This document shows, piece after piece, positions 35,067 through 44,395 of a DNA stretch of 64,000 nucleotides. The stretch's first letter is position 1, and each line of letters starts with the position of its first letter. Origin of the DNA: Hymenobacter caeli (GTDB lineage: Bacteria > Bacteroidota > Bacteroidia > Cytophagales > Hymenobacteraceae). Below the pieces are notes generated by a model. The model saw nothing but the letters and a program-made list of their open reading frames with translations. It was not told the DNA's origin and searched no databases. The stretch lies in contig NZ_JABSNP010000003.1 in the NCBI RefSeq assembly GCF_013294115.1, forward strand, positions 1-64,000, read 5' to 3'. The position numbers and the translations under genes are program-made.

Positions 35067-37685
35067 TTATGCAGCTTCCTCTGGCTTGCGCCGGGCCACG
35101 TAGGCCCCGGCCCCGAGCAGCACCAGCAGCACGCCGATGCTGGCGGCCAACGACACGGCGTTGCCGGTGGCGTACTCTTTGGGCTCGAACTTGAAGTCGA
35201 TTTTGTGGGCCCCGGCCGGCACCTGCATGGCCCGCAGCACGAAGTCGGCGCGGAAGTAGGGGGCCGGCTGGCCGTCGAGGTAGGCGTTCCAACCGTCGGC
35301 GTAATAGACTTCCGAGAACACCACGGTGCCGGGCTGGGCGGCGCTGTAGCGGTAGGCCAGCGCATCGGGGGCGTAGCTGGTGAGGGCGATGGTGGCCGTG
35401 GTGTCGGCGTAGGTGGCGGCCCGCACGGCGGGGAATTTCACGTTGTCCACCACGGCGGTGCGGCCGGGGTTGAGGGTGGTTAGGGCGGCCATCTCGGCGT
35501 CGGGCGTGGCCACGGGCTGCACCTGGCGCACGAACCAGGCGTTGCCCAGGGCCCCGGGGTTGCGGATGACGGGCTGCTTCTCGTTGCCGGTGAGGTAGTA
35601 GCGGGTGTTCAGCATGTTCAGGGCGGGGGTGCGGGTGAAGTCGCCCCCGCTCGGGCTGAACAGCGCCTGCATCTCGGGCGAAATTTCGCGCTCAATCAAG
35701 TCCTGGTAGCGGCGCAGCTTGGCCCCGTGGTAGCCCCCGATGCTCTTGTGGAAGTACGAGGTCTGGGCCTCGTTGAACGGGTTCTGGATGTTCAGCACCC
35801 GGTAGCTCAGATCTTTATCTTGCAAAATGGCCTGGTCGGCCGCGCTGGGCTGGAAGCTCTGGGCAATGGTTTCCGGCTGGAAGTTCTTCTCGCCCACGTA
35901 GCGCTTGTCCACGCTCCACAGGTCCACCAGCACCAGCAGCGCCACCAGCGCGGCGGCCGGGGCCAGGCCGATTTTGCCCTTTAAATAGAAGTACAGCGTG
36001 CCCAGCGCCAGGCCCACGAAGAGCAGCCCGCGCCACACGTCGTTGCGCAGCAGCTCGGCGCGGTCGGCGCGCAGGGCCCCCAGCAGCTGCGGCGTGAAGC
36101 CCTGCTTGGTTAGCTCGGCGTCGACGGGGGCGGCAAAGCTGAAGCTGAAGCTGGCCAGCCAGGCCAACACCAGCACCCCGGCCGTAACGGCCCCGGCGTA
36201 GAGCAGCTGGCGCAGCCGCGCCTGGGTTTCGGGCGAGCCGGGCAGCGCGGCCGGGGCCCCCGCCGCGGCCCGGGCGGCCTTGGCCAGCGCCGGGTGCACG
36301 GGTGCCACCGGGGCCCCCAAGGGGCCAACGGGCATCGCTACGGCCCGCGGCCGCAGGATGCGGGCCAGGGCCAGCGCCGCCAGCAGCGGCATGGCCAGCT
36401 GCGCCATCACCAGGCCCATGCTCACGGCGCGGAAGCTGCGGTAGCCGGGCAGGTAGTGGAAAATCAAGCTGTTAACCGACTCAAAGTTCTTGCCCCAGGC
36501 CAGCACGAACGAAACCAGCGTGCCGGCCAGCAGCCAGTAGCGGGTGCGCCGGTCCACCACGAACAGGCCCAGCACGAACAGGAAGCACACCACCACGCCC
36601 ACGTACACGGGGCCGGCCACATAGCTCTGGTCGCCCCAGTAAGTGGGCATCTGCGCCGCGGCCTGCGGGTCGGCCCCCAGGGTGCCCAGCTCGCGGGCGG
36701 TGTTCGAGTCGGGGCCCAGGGCCATGCTGCTGCTGCCGCCGTAGAAGTTGGGCACGAGCAGCGTCATGGTTTCGCCCACGCCGTAGCTGTAGGCAAAGGC
36801 GTAGTCCTCGTCCTGCTGGGCGGCGCTGGCGGCCGGCGCTTCGCCGGGCGCGGCGGGCAGGGCCTTCAGCTCCGACGGGGCCCGGTTGCTGAACTTGCTG
36901 TACTCGTAGGTGGTGTAGAGGCGGCCGAAGCTGACGCCCACCGCCAGCAGGCCCCCCACGGCCAGCAGCGCCACCCGCTGCCCGTAGGCCGGCAGCCGGC
37001 CGGCGCGGGCCGCTGCTACCAGCTCCACAATGCCGTAAATAACCACCAACAAACCAACGTAATAGGTAATCTGCGGGTGGTTGGCCCGCAGGTTCAGCGT
37101 GAGGCCCACGGCAAACAGCGCGGCCCCCAGCCACTTGTCGCGCCGGAACGTGACGAGCAGCCCGCCCAGCACCAGCGGCGCGCAGGCCAGGGCCACCGAC
37201 TTGGTGTTGTGCCCGGCCAGCAGAATGGCCAGGTTGTAGCTCGAAAAGCCCAGCGCCACCGCGCCCGCCACCGCCACCAGCGGCGGCAGGCCCAGGGCCA
37301 CGCCCAGCACGTAGCCGCAGAGCAGCGCCAGGAATAGGTTCGACACCGCCGAGGGCAGGCCCAGCGTCAGGGCCTTTTGCAAGTACAGGGTCAGGTCGCC
37401 GGGGAAGTGCACCGAAATCAGGTAGGTCGGCATGCCCGAAAACATGGAGTTGGTCCACAGCGGCTCGTGGCCGTTGTGCGTCACCACCCAGTTGCGCACT
37501 TCCTGGGCCCCGCCCTGAAACTGGGCGATGTCGTGTTGGGCCAGTGACTTGCCTTCGAACACAATCGGGGCGAAGTAAACGCAGGCCAGCACCACGAAAA
37601 ATAGCACCGCCAGCAGGTGGGGCAGCGCCCGCTGCCACAGCGGCGCGGTACGAACAAGAGGAGCAGAAGCAACAACGGCGGCCAT
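35067..37685 (-). CDS. YfhO family membrane protein
   Basis: 872 residues with about 13 hydrophobic segments and a large soluble C-terminal domain. YfhO-type features: GEGKSLAQHDIAQFQGGAQE-like first loop (FEGKSLAQHDIAQ near residue 47), NSMFSGMPTYLI near 80, GFSSYNLAILLAGHNTK near 150, and a C-terminal YYADGWNAYLDGQPA motif near 800. YfhO proteins are linked to glycosylation of lipoteichoic acids in Firmicutes; in Bacteroidota they are common and undefined. An imperfect promoter box (TACCTTCG, 37717-37724) lies 31 bases upstream. The PLP enzyme gene follows in the same direction. Confidence 0.85.
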   Translation of the reverse strand: MAAVVASAPLVRTAPLWQRALPHLLAVLFFVVLACVYFAPIVFEGKSLAQHDIAQFQGGAQEVRNWVVTHNGHEPLWTNSMFSGMPTYLISVHFPGDLTLYLQKALTLGLPSAVSNLFLALLCGYVLGVALGLPPLVAVAGAVALGFSSYNLAILLAGHNTKSVALACAPLVLGGLLVTFRRDKWLGAALFAVGLTLNLRANHPQITYYVGLLVVIYGIVELVAAARAGRLPAYGQRVALLAVGGLLAVGVSFGRLYTTYEYSKFSNRAPSELKALPAAPGEAPAASAAQQDEDYAFAYSYGVGETMTLLVPNFYGGSSSMALGPDSNTARELGTLGADPQAAAQMPTYWGDQSYVAGPVYVGVVVCFLFVLGLFVVDRRTRYWLLAGTLVSFVLAWGKNFESVNSLIFHYLPGYRSFRAVSMGLVMAQLAMPLLAALALARILRPRAVAMPVGPLGAPVAPVHPALAKAARAAAGAPAALPGSPETQARLRQLLYAGAVTAGVLVLAWLASFSFSFAAPVDAELTKQGFTPQLLGALRADRAELLRNDVWRGLLFVGLALGTLYFYLKGKIGLAPAAALVALLVLVDLWSVDKRYVGEKNFQPETIAQSFQPSAADQAILQDKDLSYRVLNIQNPFNEAQTSYFHKSIGGYHGAKLRRYQDLIEREISPEMQALFSPSGGDFTRTPALNMLNTRYYLTGNEKQPVIRNPGALGNAWFVRQVQPVATPDAEMAALTTLNPGRTAVVDNVKFPAVRAATYADTTATIALTSYAPDALAYRYSAAQPGTVVFSEVYYADGWNAYLDGQPAPYFRADFVLRAMQVPAGAHKIDFKFEPKEYATGNAVSLAASIGVLLVLLGAGAYVARRKPEEAA

Positions 37686-37783
37686 CGGGGCGGGGTAGGG
37701 TAAAAGAAACCGGGCCCGAAGGTAAGGTTTGCGGATTTAGGGCCCCCGGGGGCCGGCCGTTCCGCGCCCCGGGCCCCAGCCGT

Positions 37784-37791
37784 ACCTTTGC
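37784..37791 (+). promoter_or_regulatory. -7 promoter box of the GT2/deacetylase pair (TACCTTTG)
   Basis: A perfect TAnnTTTG match 26 bases before ATG 37818. A TTG inside the box was rejected as a start. Confidence 0.65.
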
Positions 37792-37817
37792 CAGCCGTTC
37801 CTTCGCCGCCGCTGCCC

Positions 37818-38828
37818 ATGCCCACCAACCTCCCGATGGCCCCCGCCACCCCGCCGCCCTTCGACGCCGACGAGCTGATTTCCATCGTGGTGCCGCTCTA
37901 CAACGAGGCGCAGAGCGTGCGCACCCTGGCCGGCCAAATCGTGGAGGTGATGGAAACCCACGGCTTCCGCTACGAGCTGATTCTGGTGAACGACGGCAGC
38001 GCCGACCAAACCTGGGGCCACATCAGCGCCCTGGCCGCCGCCAACCCGCGCATCATCGGCCTCGACCTGGCCGGCAACTACGGCCAGACGCTGGGCCTGC
38101 GCGCCGGCTTCGAGCAGGCCCAGGGCAGCATCGTGGTGGCCATGGACGGCGACTTGCAGCACGACCCGGCCTACCTGCCCGAGTTCGTGCGCCTCATCCG
38201 CGCGGGCTACGACATGGTGGGCGGGGCCAAGAGCAAGCGCCCCGAAGGCTTCCTCAAAACGCTGATTTCCAACGGGGCCCACAACATCATCAGCCGCCTG
38301 TCGGGCGTGAAGCTGGAGTACTTCGGGGCCACTTACAAGGCCTACCGCCGCTACCTGCTCACCAACGTGGAAATGCTCGGCGACGCCCACCGCTTCCTCG
38401 GGGCCCTGGTGGCCCGCAAGGGCGTGCGCTACATCGAGTTCCCCATCGAAATCCGGGCCCGCGCGTTCGGCGCCAGCAACTACGGCCTCAGCAAAGTCTT
38501 CAAGGTCATCGTCGATTTGCTGATTTTGCGCTTCACCGTGGTGTACGCCCGCAAGCCGTTCCGGCTGTTCGGCGTGCTGGGCATTCTGAGCCTGCTCATC
38601 GGCGGGGCCCTCACGTCGGGCTTCCTCATCGGCTCGGTATTCTTTCACGTCAACATCGCGGCCCGCTTTCCGATGGAGTTCATCTTCAGCTTGTTTCTCA
38701 TCATGGGCGGCATCTTTCTGCTGAGCTTCGGGGTGCTGGCCGAAATCGGTACCTACACCTACTTCGCCCGCCGCAACCGCCGCCCCTACGTGCTGCGCCA
38801 CGTGGCCGCGCAGGCCGTGGAAGCGTAA
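37818..38828 (+). CDS. Glycosyltransferase family 2 (DPM1/ArnC-like)
   Basis: 336 residues. The GT-A domain spans about 18-230: SIVVPLYNEAQSV near residue 25, VNDGSADQTW near 58 and the metal-binding MDGDLQHDP near 110. Two C-terminal membrane helices (about 245-270 and 280-310) anchor it, the layout of polyprenyl-phosphate sugar synthases and ArnC/GtrB. It probably loads a sugar on undecaprenyl phosphate for the GT-C enzymes of the region. The deacetylase gene starts 3 bases after its stop. Confidence 0.9.
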   Translation: MPTNLPMAPATPPPFDADELISIVVPLYNEAQSVRTLAGQIVEVMETHGFRYELILVNDGSADQTWGHISALAAANPRIIGLDLAGNYGQTLGLRAGFEQAQGSIVVAMDGDLQHDPAYLPEFVRLIRAGYDMVGGAKSKRPEGFLKTLISNGAHNIISRLSGVKLEYFGATYKAYRRYLLTNVEMLGDAHRFLGALVARKGVRYIEFPIEIRARAFGASNYGLSKVFKVIVDLLILRFTVVYARKPFRLFGVLGILSLLIGGALTSGFLIGSVFFHVNIAARFPMEFIFSLFLIMGGIFLLSFGVLAEIGTYTYFARRNRRPYVLRHVAAQAVEA

Positions 38829-38831
38829 CCG

Positions 38832-39632
38832 ATGCGCCGCCTCATCATCAACTGCGACGACTACGGCTGGGACGCGCCCGCCACCGCCGCCATCCAGGAG
38901 CTGGCCGGTCGGCGGCGCATCAGCAGCACCACCGTGATGGCCAACCTGGCCACCGACGCCGACCTGCGGGCCCTGGGCCCCCTGCAAGCGCACGTCTCCA
39001 CCGGCCTGCACCTCAACCTGATAGACGGGCCCCCGCTGAGCCGGGCCTCGGCCGTGCGCACGCTGCTGGGGCCCGACGGGCAGTTTTTCAAGGGCCAGCA
39101 ACTGCTGGCGCGTTTCCTCGGCGGGCGGGTGCGGGTGAGTGAGTTGGAAGCCGAAGTGGTGGCCCAGCTGGCCCGCCTGGCCCGGTTCGATGTCCCGGTG
39201 TCGCACGCCGACAGCCACCAGCACCTGCACTTGTACCCGGCCCTGGGGCCCGTGCTCACGGGCATCCTGCGGCGGCACGGCATCCGCCGCCTGCGCCGCT
39301 GGAGCAGCCAGCCCGGCTACGCCCTGCGCGGCCAGCTGCTGAACGCCTTCGGGGTGGCCTCGCGCTACGGCCTGCGCGGGTTTCGCTCGCCCAACGCGCT
39401 GGTGGCCGACTTCTCCGCCGCGCAGGACGCCACGCTGCCGCTCTTCGCCCAGGGCCTGGCGCGGGCCTTCCGCCGGGGCCCCCTGGTCGAGTTCATGACC
39501 CACCCGGCCCTGACGAACCGCGAAACCTCTTACTTGAACCGGGTGGCCGAGTATGAGTTCTGGCGCGACGAAGCCTGGCCCGAGTGGCTGGCTGCGAACG
39601 AGATACAGCTGGTACGCTACGACGCGGTTTGA
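38832..39632 (+). CDS. ChbG/HpnK family carbohydrate deacetylase
   Basis: 266 residues of the YdjC-like fold. The catalytic and metal motifs are present: INCDDYG near residue 6-12, STGLHLNL near 56-63 and SHADSHQHLHLYP near 119-131 (metal-binding His). The family removes N-acetyl groups from di- or lipid-linked amino sugars, as ChbG on chitobiose and HpnK on hopanoids. Together with the preceding GT2 it may build and deacetylate an amino-sugar lipid; this is inference from context. Confidence 0.88.
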   Translation: MRRLIINCDDYGWDAPATAAIQELAGRRRISSTTVMANLATDADLRALGPLQAHVSTGLHLNLIDGPPLSRASAVRTLLGPDGQFFKGQQLLARFLGGRVRVSELEAEVVAQLARLARFDVPVSHADSHQHLHLYPALGPVLTGILRRHGIRRLRRWSSQPGYALRGQLLNAFGVASRYGLRGFRSPNALVADFSAAQDATLPLFAQGLARAFRRGPLVEFMTHPALTNRETSYLNRVAEYEFWRDEAWPEWLAANEIQLVRYDAV

Positions 39633-39861
39633 GTTAAAAGTTGGGAGTTAGAGCGGTTTTCAAGTTAGTGTACCGGGCCCTGTAAAACGGAGTGGCACTC
39701 CGTTGCCGTGCGAACGTTAAACGGAGTGCCACTCCGTTCTACAACCACGCGAGAAGCAGCTGTACACGGACTTGGAAACCGCTCTAAAAGTTAAAAAGGT
39801 ATCAGCTGTTCTAGCGGCTGATACCTTCTTAACTTTTAACTCTCAACTTTTAACTCACTCC
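39633..39861. repeat. Nested hairpins and word repeats between convergent genes
   Basis: This 229-base spacer holds: an outer pair AGAGCGGTTTTCAAGT (39651-) with ACTTGGAAACCGCTCT (39768-); an inner 24-base inverted repeat of TGTA-AACGGAGTGGCACTCCGTT (39681-39704 and 39720-39743); a hairpin AAGGTATCAGC/GCTGATACCTT (39797-39827) that may terminate transcription; and TTAAAAGTT/AACTTTTAA word repeats at both ends. No gene is present. Confidence 0.75.
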
Positions 39862-41511
39862 CTACTCGTCCAAGTACTGGTGCACGAACTTGATGGCCGT
39901 GGAGCCGTCGCCCACGGCGGCGGCCACGCGGGCCATGGCGCCGGCGCGGCCGTCGCCGGCGGCGAACACGCCGGGCACGCAGGTTTCGAGGGCGAAAGGC
40001 TCGCGTGGGCGCTTCCAGCTGGCGGCGTAGCGCGGGTCGGCCACCAGGTCGCGGCCGGTGAGGACGTAGCCTTTGCCGTCGCAGATGACCGTGCCGCACA
40101 CCCACTCGGTGCTGGGCTTGGCCCCGATGAACACGAACAGGGCCCGGGCGGGCCGCTCCTCGGTTTGCTCGCCCATTTGCAGCACCACGGCTTCGAGGTG
40201 GCCTTCGCCCTTCACCTCCTTCACCTGGGCAAAGGGCAGGATTTCGATGTTCTCAGTGCCCGCAATCTGCTCAATTAGATACGCCGACATGCTGCTGGCC
40301 AGCGACTTGCTGCGGATGACGATGAACACCCGGCGGGCGTAGGAGGCCAGGTACATGGCCGCCTGCCCGGCCGAGTTGCCGCCGCCCACGATGTACACGT
40401 CCTGCTGGTCGCAGGAGCGGGCCTCGGTGCGGGCCGCCCCGTAATACACGCCCGCCCCGCTGAGCGCGTCGATGCCCGGCACCTCCAGCTTGCGGTAGCT
40501 GACGCCCGTGGTGAGCACCACGGCGCGGGTGCGCACCTCGCTGCCATTGCTGAGGGTGAGCACTTTATAGCCATCCTGCACGCACAGGTTGGTTACTTCC
40601 TCGGCCAGGAACTCGGCCCCCAGGCGCACGGCTTGCGTCCAGGCGCGGTGGGCCAGCTCGGTGCCGCTGAGGCCGGTGGGGAAGCCCAGGTAGTTCTCGA
40701 TGCGCGAGCTGGTGCCGGCCTGCCCGCCGGGGGCCTCGCGCTCGATGAGCAAGGTTTTCAGGCCCTCCGAGGCGCCGTACACGGCCGCGCCCAGGCCCGA
40801 GGGCCCCGCGCCAATCACCACCACGTCGTACAAATCGCCCGAGGGCTGCGTGAGCAGGCCCAGGTACTGCGTGAGGTCGGCGCGGGCGGGGCGGGCCACG
40901 GCGTGGCCGTCGGCGTACACCACCACGGGCAGGTCGGCGGCTTCAAATTCGGTGCTTTCGAGCAGCTTGGCCGCGGCGGGGTTGGTTTCAAAATCGAGCC
41001 ACTCGAAGGGCACCATGTAGCCGGCCAGGGCGCTCTTGACGGCGTGCGAGAGCGGCGACCACTGGAACCCAATCAGCCGCAGGCCCTGGAAGGCGGGCTT
41101 GTGCTGGGCCTGCCAGGCCCCCAGCAGGTCGTGCAGCGTGGGGTAGAGCAGCTCCTGCGGCGGGTCCCAGGGCTTGAGCAGGTAGTAGTCGAGCCGGGCC
41201 CCGTTGATGGCCCGAATGGCGGCCTCGGTGTCGGCGTAGGCCGTGAGCAGCACGCGCTTAGCGTCCGGGAACAGGGCCCGCGATTTTTCCAGCAGCTCCA
41301 CGCCCTCCATGCCGGGCATGCGCTGGTCGGCCAGCAGCAGGGCCAGGGGCTCGGCGCGGGTTTGCAACTCGCGCAGGATGGCCAGGGCCCCGTCGCCCGA
41401 ATCGGCCCGGAGCACGCGGTAGTCGCGGCGGAACTCGGCGCGCAGGTCGCGGTCGATGGCGTTGAGAACCTGCGGGTCGTCGTCGACGGCCAGGATGACG
41501 GGTTTTTTCAT
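39862..41511 (-). CDS. Response-regulator / thioredoxin-reductase-like flavoprotein fusion
   Basis: 549 residues. The N-terminal receiver domain (1-120) has the acidic pocket DDD (10-12), phospho-acceptor Asp62 in LLLADQRMPG and the lysine in LLKPW. A small thioredoxin-like segment follows (about 130-200). The rest is a pyridine-nucleotide disulphide oxidoreductase: FAD-binding VVVIGAGPSGLGAA near 225, NAD(P)-binding VYIVGGGNSAGQAAMY near 370, and CVPGVFAAGDGR near 515. The redox CxxC of thioredoxin reductase is absent (one Cys in EARSCDQQ). It lies 57 bases downstream of the sensor kinase, its likely phosphodonor, so redox activity may be controlled by phosphorylation. Confidence 0.9.
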   Translation of the reverse strand: MKKPVILAVDDDPQVLNAIDRDLRAEFRRDYRVLRADSGDGALAILRELQTRAEPLALLLADQRMPGMEGVELLEKSRALFPDAKRVLLTAYADTEAAIRAINGARLDYYLLKPWDPPQELLYPTLHDLLGAWQAQHKPAFQGLRLIGFQWSPLSHAVKSALAGYMVPFEWLDFETNPAAAKLLESTEFEAADLPVVVYADGHAVARPARADLTQYLGLLTQPSGDLYDVVVIGAGPSGLGAAVYGASEGLKTLLIEREAPGGQAGTSSRIENYLGFPTGLSGTELAHRAWTQAVRLGAEFLAEEVTNLCVQDGYKVLTLSNGSEVRTRAVVLTTGVSYRKLEVPGIDALSGAGVYYGAARTEARSCDQQDVYIVGGGNSAGQAAMYLASYARRVFIVIRSKSLASSMSAYLIEQIAGTENIEILPFAQVKEVKGEGHLEAVVLQMGEQTEERPARALFVFIGAKPSTEWVCGTVICDGKGYVLTGRDLVADPRYAASWKRPREPFALETCVPGVFAAGDGRAGAMARVAAAVGDGSTAIKFVHQYLDE

Positions 41512-41568
41512 GCAGAAAGAAGGCCGCGCAAAGCAGGCCGCTAGGTCGGAGGAAAAGGAAGAAAACGG

Positions 41569-42963
41569 CTACGCCACCGGCAGCCAGGCGCAAAACTCCG
41601 TGCCCTGGGGCCCCGACGTTACTTCGAGCCGGCCGCCGTGGTTTTGGATGATGCGCTGGGCAATGTCGAGGCCCAGGCCGCTGCCCTCGCCGGCCGGCTT
41701 GGTGGTGTAGAAGGGCTCGAAGATGTGGGGCAGCACGTCGGCCGGGATGCCGGGGCCGTCGTCGGCCACGCACACCTGTACGAAGCCCGGCACCCGGCGG
41801 GTGCGCAGCGTGAGGCCGCCGCCAGGAGGTAGCGCGTCCACGGCGTTGTCGATGAGGTTGGTCCACACCTGGTTGAGGCTGCTGACCTGGCCGCGCACCG
41901 GGGGCAGGTCGGCGGCGTAGTCGCGGGTGAGGCGGATGTTTTTGGCCCGTAGCTGGTAGCCAAAGATGTTGAGCGTGCTCTCGAGCCCGGCCGCCGCGTC
42001 GAGGGGCGCGAAGTCGCCGCCGCGGTCCATGTGCGAGTACGTTTTCACGTTGTCGACCAGCGTGCTGATGCGGCTGCTGGCCTCCTGCACGTCGCGCAGC
42101 AGGCCCTGGGTGCCGAGCTGCCCTTCGAGCCAGGCGAAGGCGGCGGGGCGGGCAGCGGGCGGCAGCAGCGCGGCTACTTCCTCCAGCTCGGGGGCCCCCA
42201 GGCCGGCGGCCAGCAGGCCCCCGGCCAGGGCCGAGCCGTCGGGCACGGCCTGGGTTTCGAGCCAGTCGGCCAGCGCGTCTTCCTGGTCGGCCCGGGCCAG
42301 GGCCGAGGCCGTGGGGGCCCCCGCCGCGGCGGGCCGCGGGTGGGCCAGCGCGGCCAGCGCGTGCAGGGCCTCGGGGGCGGGGCAGTGGCCGGCCAGGGCC
42401 GAAAGCAGGCCCGGCTGGGCCCCCAGCCGGGCCCCCAGCGTGGCGGCGGCCCGGCTGATGGCGGCGGCGGGGTTGTTCAGCTCGTGGGCCAGGCCGGCCG
42501 AGAGCTTGCCCAGGGCCCGCAGCTTGTCGTCGCGCTCCTGGCCGCGGGTCTGGTCGCGCACCCGGTCGCTCATCAGGGCCACCAGGCGCTGAATCAGCTC
42601 GGGGCTGGTGCGCTCCAGCTCGGGGAATAAGTCGCGGTGCAGCAGCAGGATGCGCGTGTCGCCCACGGCCACGCCCCGGCCGCCGATGGTGCGCAGCCGC
42701 GAGTAGGGCAGCACCCCGCTCACCTGCCCGGCCTCGATGCGGAACACCGGCTCGGCGCGGCCGTTGCGCTCGGCATAAAATTGGAGGCCCCCCGCCAGGA
42801 TGGCCATCATGTACTGGGCCGCGTCGCCGGCCTGCACCACGGTTTCGTCGGGGCCGTAGCGGCGGTTTTCGCCGTGGGCCAGCAGCCAGGCCAGGGTGTC
42901 GTCGGGCAGCCCGGCAAAGGCCGTGACGGCGGACAAATCGGCGGCGGTGAGGGGGGCGGGCAT
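41569..42963 (-). CDS. Sensor histidine kinase with N-terminal cyclic-nucleotide-binding-type domain
   Basis: 464 residues without membrane helices. Residues about 20-130 resemble the CAP/cNMP-binding fold (VVQAGDAAQYMMAILAGGLQF, RIEAGQVSGVLPYSRL). The kinase part has the H-box LSAGLAHELNNPAAAI (phospho-His near residue 162), an Ala-rich helical insertion (about 180-280), the N-box NLIDNAVDAL near 372 and G-boxes VADDGPGIP and GEGSGLGLDIAQ. It is a cytosolic sensor whose operon partner is the REC-flavoprotein just downstream. Confidence 0.9.
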   Translation of the reverse strand: MPAPLTAADLSAVTAFAGLPDDTLAWLLAHGENRRYGPDETVVQAGDAAQYMMAILAGGLQFYAERNGRAEPVFRIEAGQVSGVLPYSRLRTIGGRGVAVGDTRILLLHRDLFPELERTSPELIQRLVALMSDRVRDQTRGQERDDKLRALGKLSAGLAHELNNPAAAISRAAATLGARLGAQPGLLSALAGHCPAPEALHALAALAHPRPAAAGAPTASALARADQEDALADWLETQAVPDGSALAGGLLAAGLGAPELEEVAALLPPAARPAAFAWLEGQLGTQGLLRDVQEASSRISTLVDNVKTYSHMDRGGDFAPLDAAAGLESTLNIFGYQLRAKNIRLTRDYAADLPPVRGQVSSLNQVWTNLIDNAVDALPPGGGLTLRTRRVPGFVQVCVADDGPGIPADVLPHIFEPFYTTKPAGEGSGLGLDIAQRIIQNHGGRLEVTSGPQGTEFCAWLPVA

Positions 42964-43058
42964 GGCGTGTTTTGAAGGGGTAGTGGGCCGCGGCGGTTCG
43001 GCCTTGCGCCTGCCCGCCGGGATGACGACGCTGGGGCCCCGCCAATGTTTTAAACCCG

Positions 43059-44357
43059 TCAGTCGCCGCCAGCCACGCGCCGGTAGCGCACCTGCCGGGG
43101 GTTGTGCGAGTCAACGTAAAAATCAAACTGGGGGCCCACCGTCGAGAGCATGAACCTGACTTCGCCGGCCCGCCGCGGGGCCCGAAATTTCTCCAGCTGC
43201 TTCAAGGGCAGCTCCACTACGGCGGCCGGGTGGCTTTTGGGGATGAGAAATATGCTTTGCTCGCCGTTGAGGAAGTAGTACGTGCGGCTGGCGGCCACGA
43301 AGTGCCGGGGCAAGGAGTACGATAGCTCCTGCTGCCACCCCGGGTACCGAAAGCTTTTCAGCACCCGCCCACCGGTGCTCATGACAAAGGCATTCAGCGC
43401 CCGGCGTTGGGCGGGCGTGGTCACGAGTTCCGTGGCGTCAAAAGCAGCCGTGACGCGGGCCCCCGGCACCGGCGAATCTAATACGTTAGGGTTGGGGGCG
43501 TGCATTGTTTCGGCTGGGTAATGTACTTCCTGCCAGGTGCCGTATTCGTACACGACAAGCAAGGCGGAATCCGTTAGAAAACGGGCCCCAATGAGGTGGG
43601 CGGCGGGCTTTACCAAACTGAGAGGCCGCCCGTGGGCGCGTAGCACTTCCGAGCACGTCAGCGCGGCTTGGCCGCCGGGCGCGAGCACGGGGTCGCAGTC
43701 CGGATTGCCGCTGCCGTAGTCGCCGCTGCTGCTCACGGTGCGCAGCTGCCCTTGCCTGCCAAGTGCAACGGCTGCCCGGCCCCCCACGTCGGTTTCGGGG
43801 ATGACGAAACGGTACGAAAACAGCAGCGCGTCCAGGGCCGGGCTGTAGCCCAGGTACAACGGCCGCGAAGGCTCGCTGGGCACGAGCACGTCGTTCGCCA
43901 CGGCTTTCGTAAAATCACGCTTGCGCAGCTGCCGCCGAAAAACGGTTTTGTGGCCGCTGGAATCGCGCAGTGATACTACAAAGCGCACGTCGTATCCCCG
44001 CACCGAAGCGGTGTCTGCCTGCCCATTGGTCAGCTCTCTTCCCGCGTCGGGCCGGTACGAAAGCGGCCGGGCCGAGTCCGCGAAGGCTTGCAGCAGCAGG
44101 CGGTAGTGCCGGGAGCCGATGCGCACCAGCGAATCAGCCGGCGATTCTTCTGCGCGAAGCTGCGCGGTGCAGTCCACCGTGTCGGGAGCCGGGGCCACCG
44201 CCGGGGCCCCGGCGGGCCCCGCAGCTACGGGAGGCGGCGCAACTGTCGGCGGTCGCTCGGTTGTGGCCACGGTGGGGCGCGACTCGCAAGCCGCCAGCAG
44301 CAGCCCGGCTGCTACCAGGAGCAGCCCAGCCGTTGGAATGAATGAGGTTCTGCCCAT
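43059..44357 (-). CDS. Hypothetical lipoprotein
   Basis: 432 residues with a lipoprotein signal ending LLLAAC (Cys near residue 24), a Thr/Pro/Ala-rich linker (about 26-60) and a long domain with beta-propeller-like periodicity (YLGYSPALDALLFSYRF, YEYGTWQEVHY, YYFLNGEQSIFLIPK). No named family recognised. Codon usage is slightly less GC-biased than its neighbours. An imperfect promoter box TACCTTAG lies exactly 4 nt before the ATG. Confidence 0.65.
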   Translation of the reverse strand: MGRTSFIPTAGLLLVAAGLLLAACESRPTVATTERPPTVAPPPVAAGPAGAPAVAPAPDTVDCTAQLRAEESPADSLVRIGSRHYRLLLQAFADSARPLSYRPDAGRELTNGQADTASVRGYDVRFVVSLRDSSGHKTVFRRQLRKRDFTKAVANDVLVPSEPSRPLYLGYSPALDALLFSYRFVIPETDVGGRAAVALGRQGQLRTVSSSGDYGSGNPDCDPVLAPGGQAALTCSEVLRAHGRPLSLVKPAAHLIGARFLTDSALLVVYEYGTWQEVHYPAETMHAPNPNVLDSPVPGARVTAAFDATELVTTPAQRRALNAFVMSTGGRVLKSFRYPGWQQELSYSLPRHFVAASRTYYFLNGEQSIFLIPKSHPAAVVELPLKQLEKFRAPRRAGEVRFMLSTVGPQFDFYVDSHNPRQVRYRRVAGGD

Positions 44358-44361
44358 GCCG

Positions 44362-44369
44362 CTAAGGTA
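44362..44369 (-). promoter_or_regulatory. Imperfect -7 box 4 nt from the start codon (TACCTTAG)
   Basis: Seven of eight positions match TAnnTTTG, and the 4-nt gap to the lipoprotein ATG equals that of several other genes here. Confidence 0.45.
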
Positions 44370-44395
44370 GGAAAAGGCCCGGCGGCCCCCGGCCG

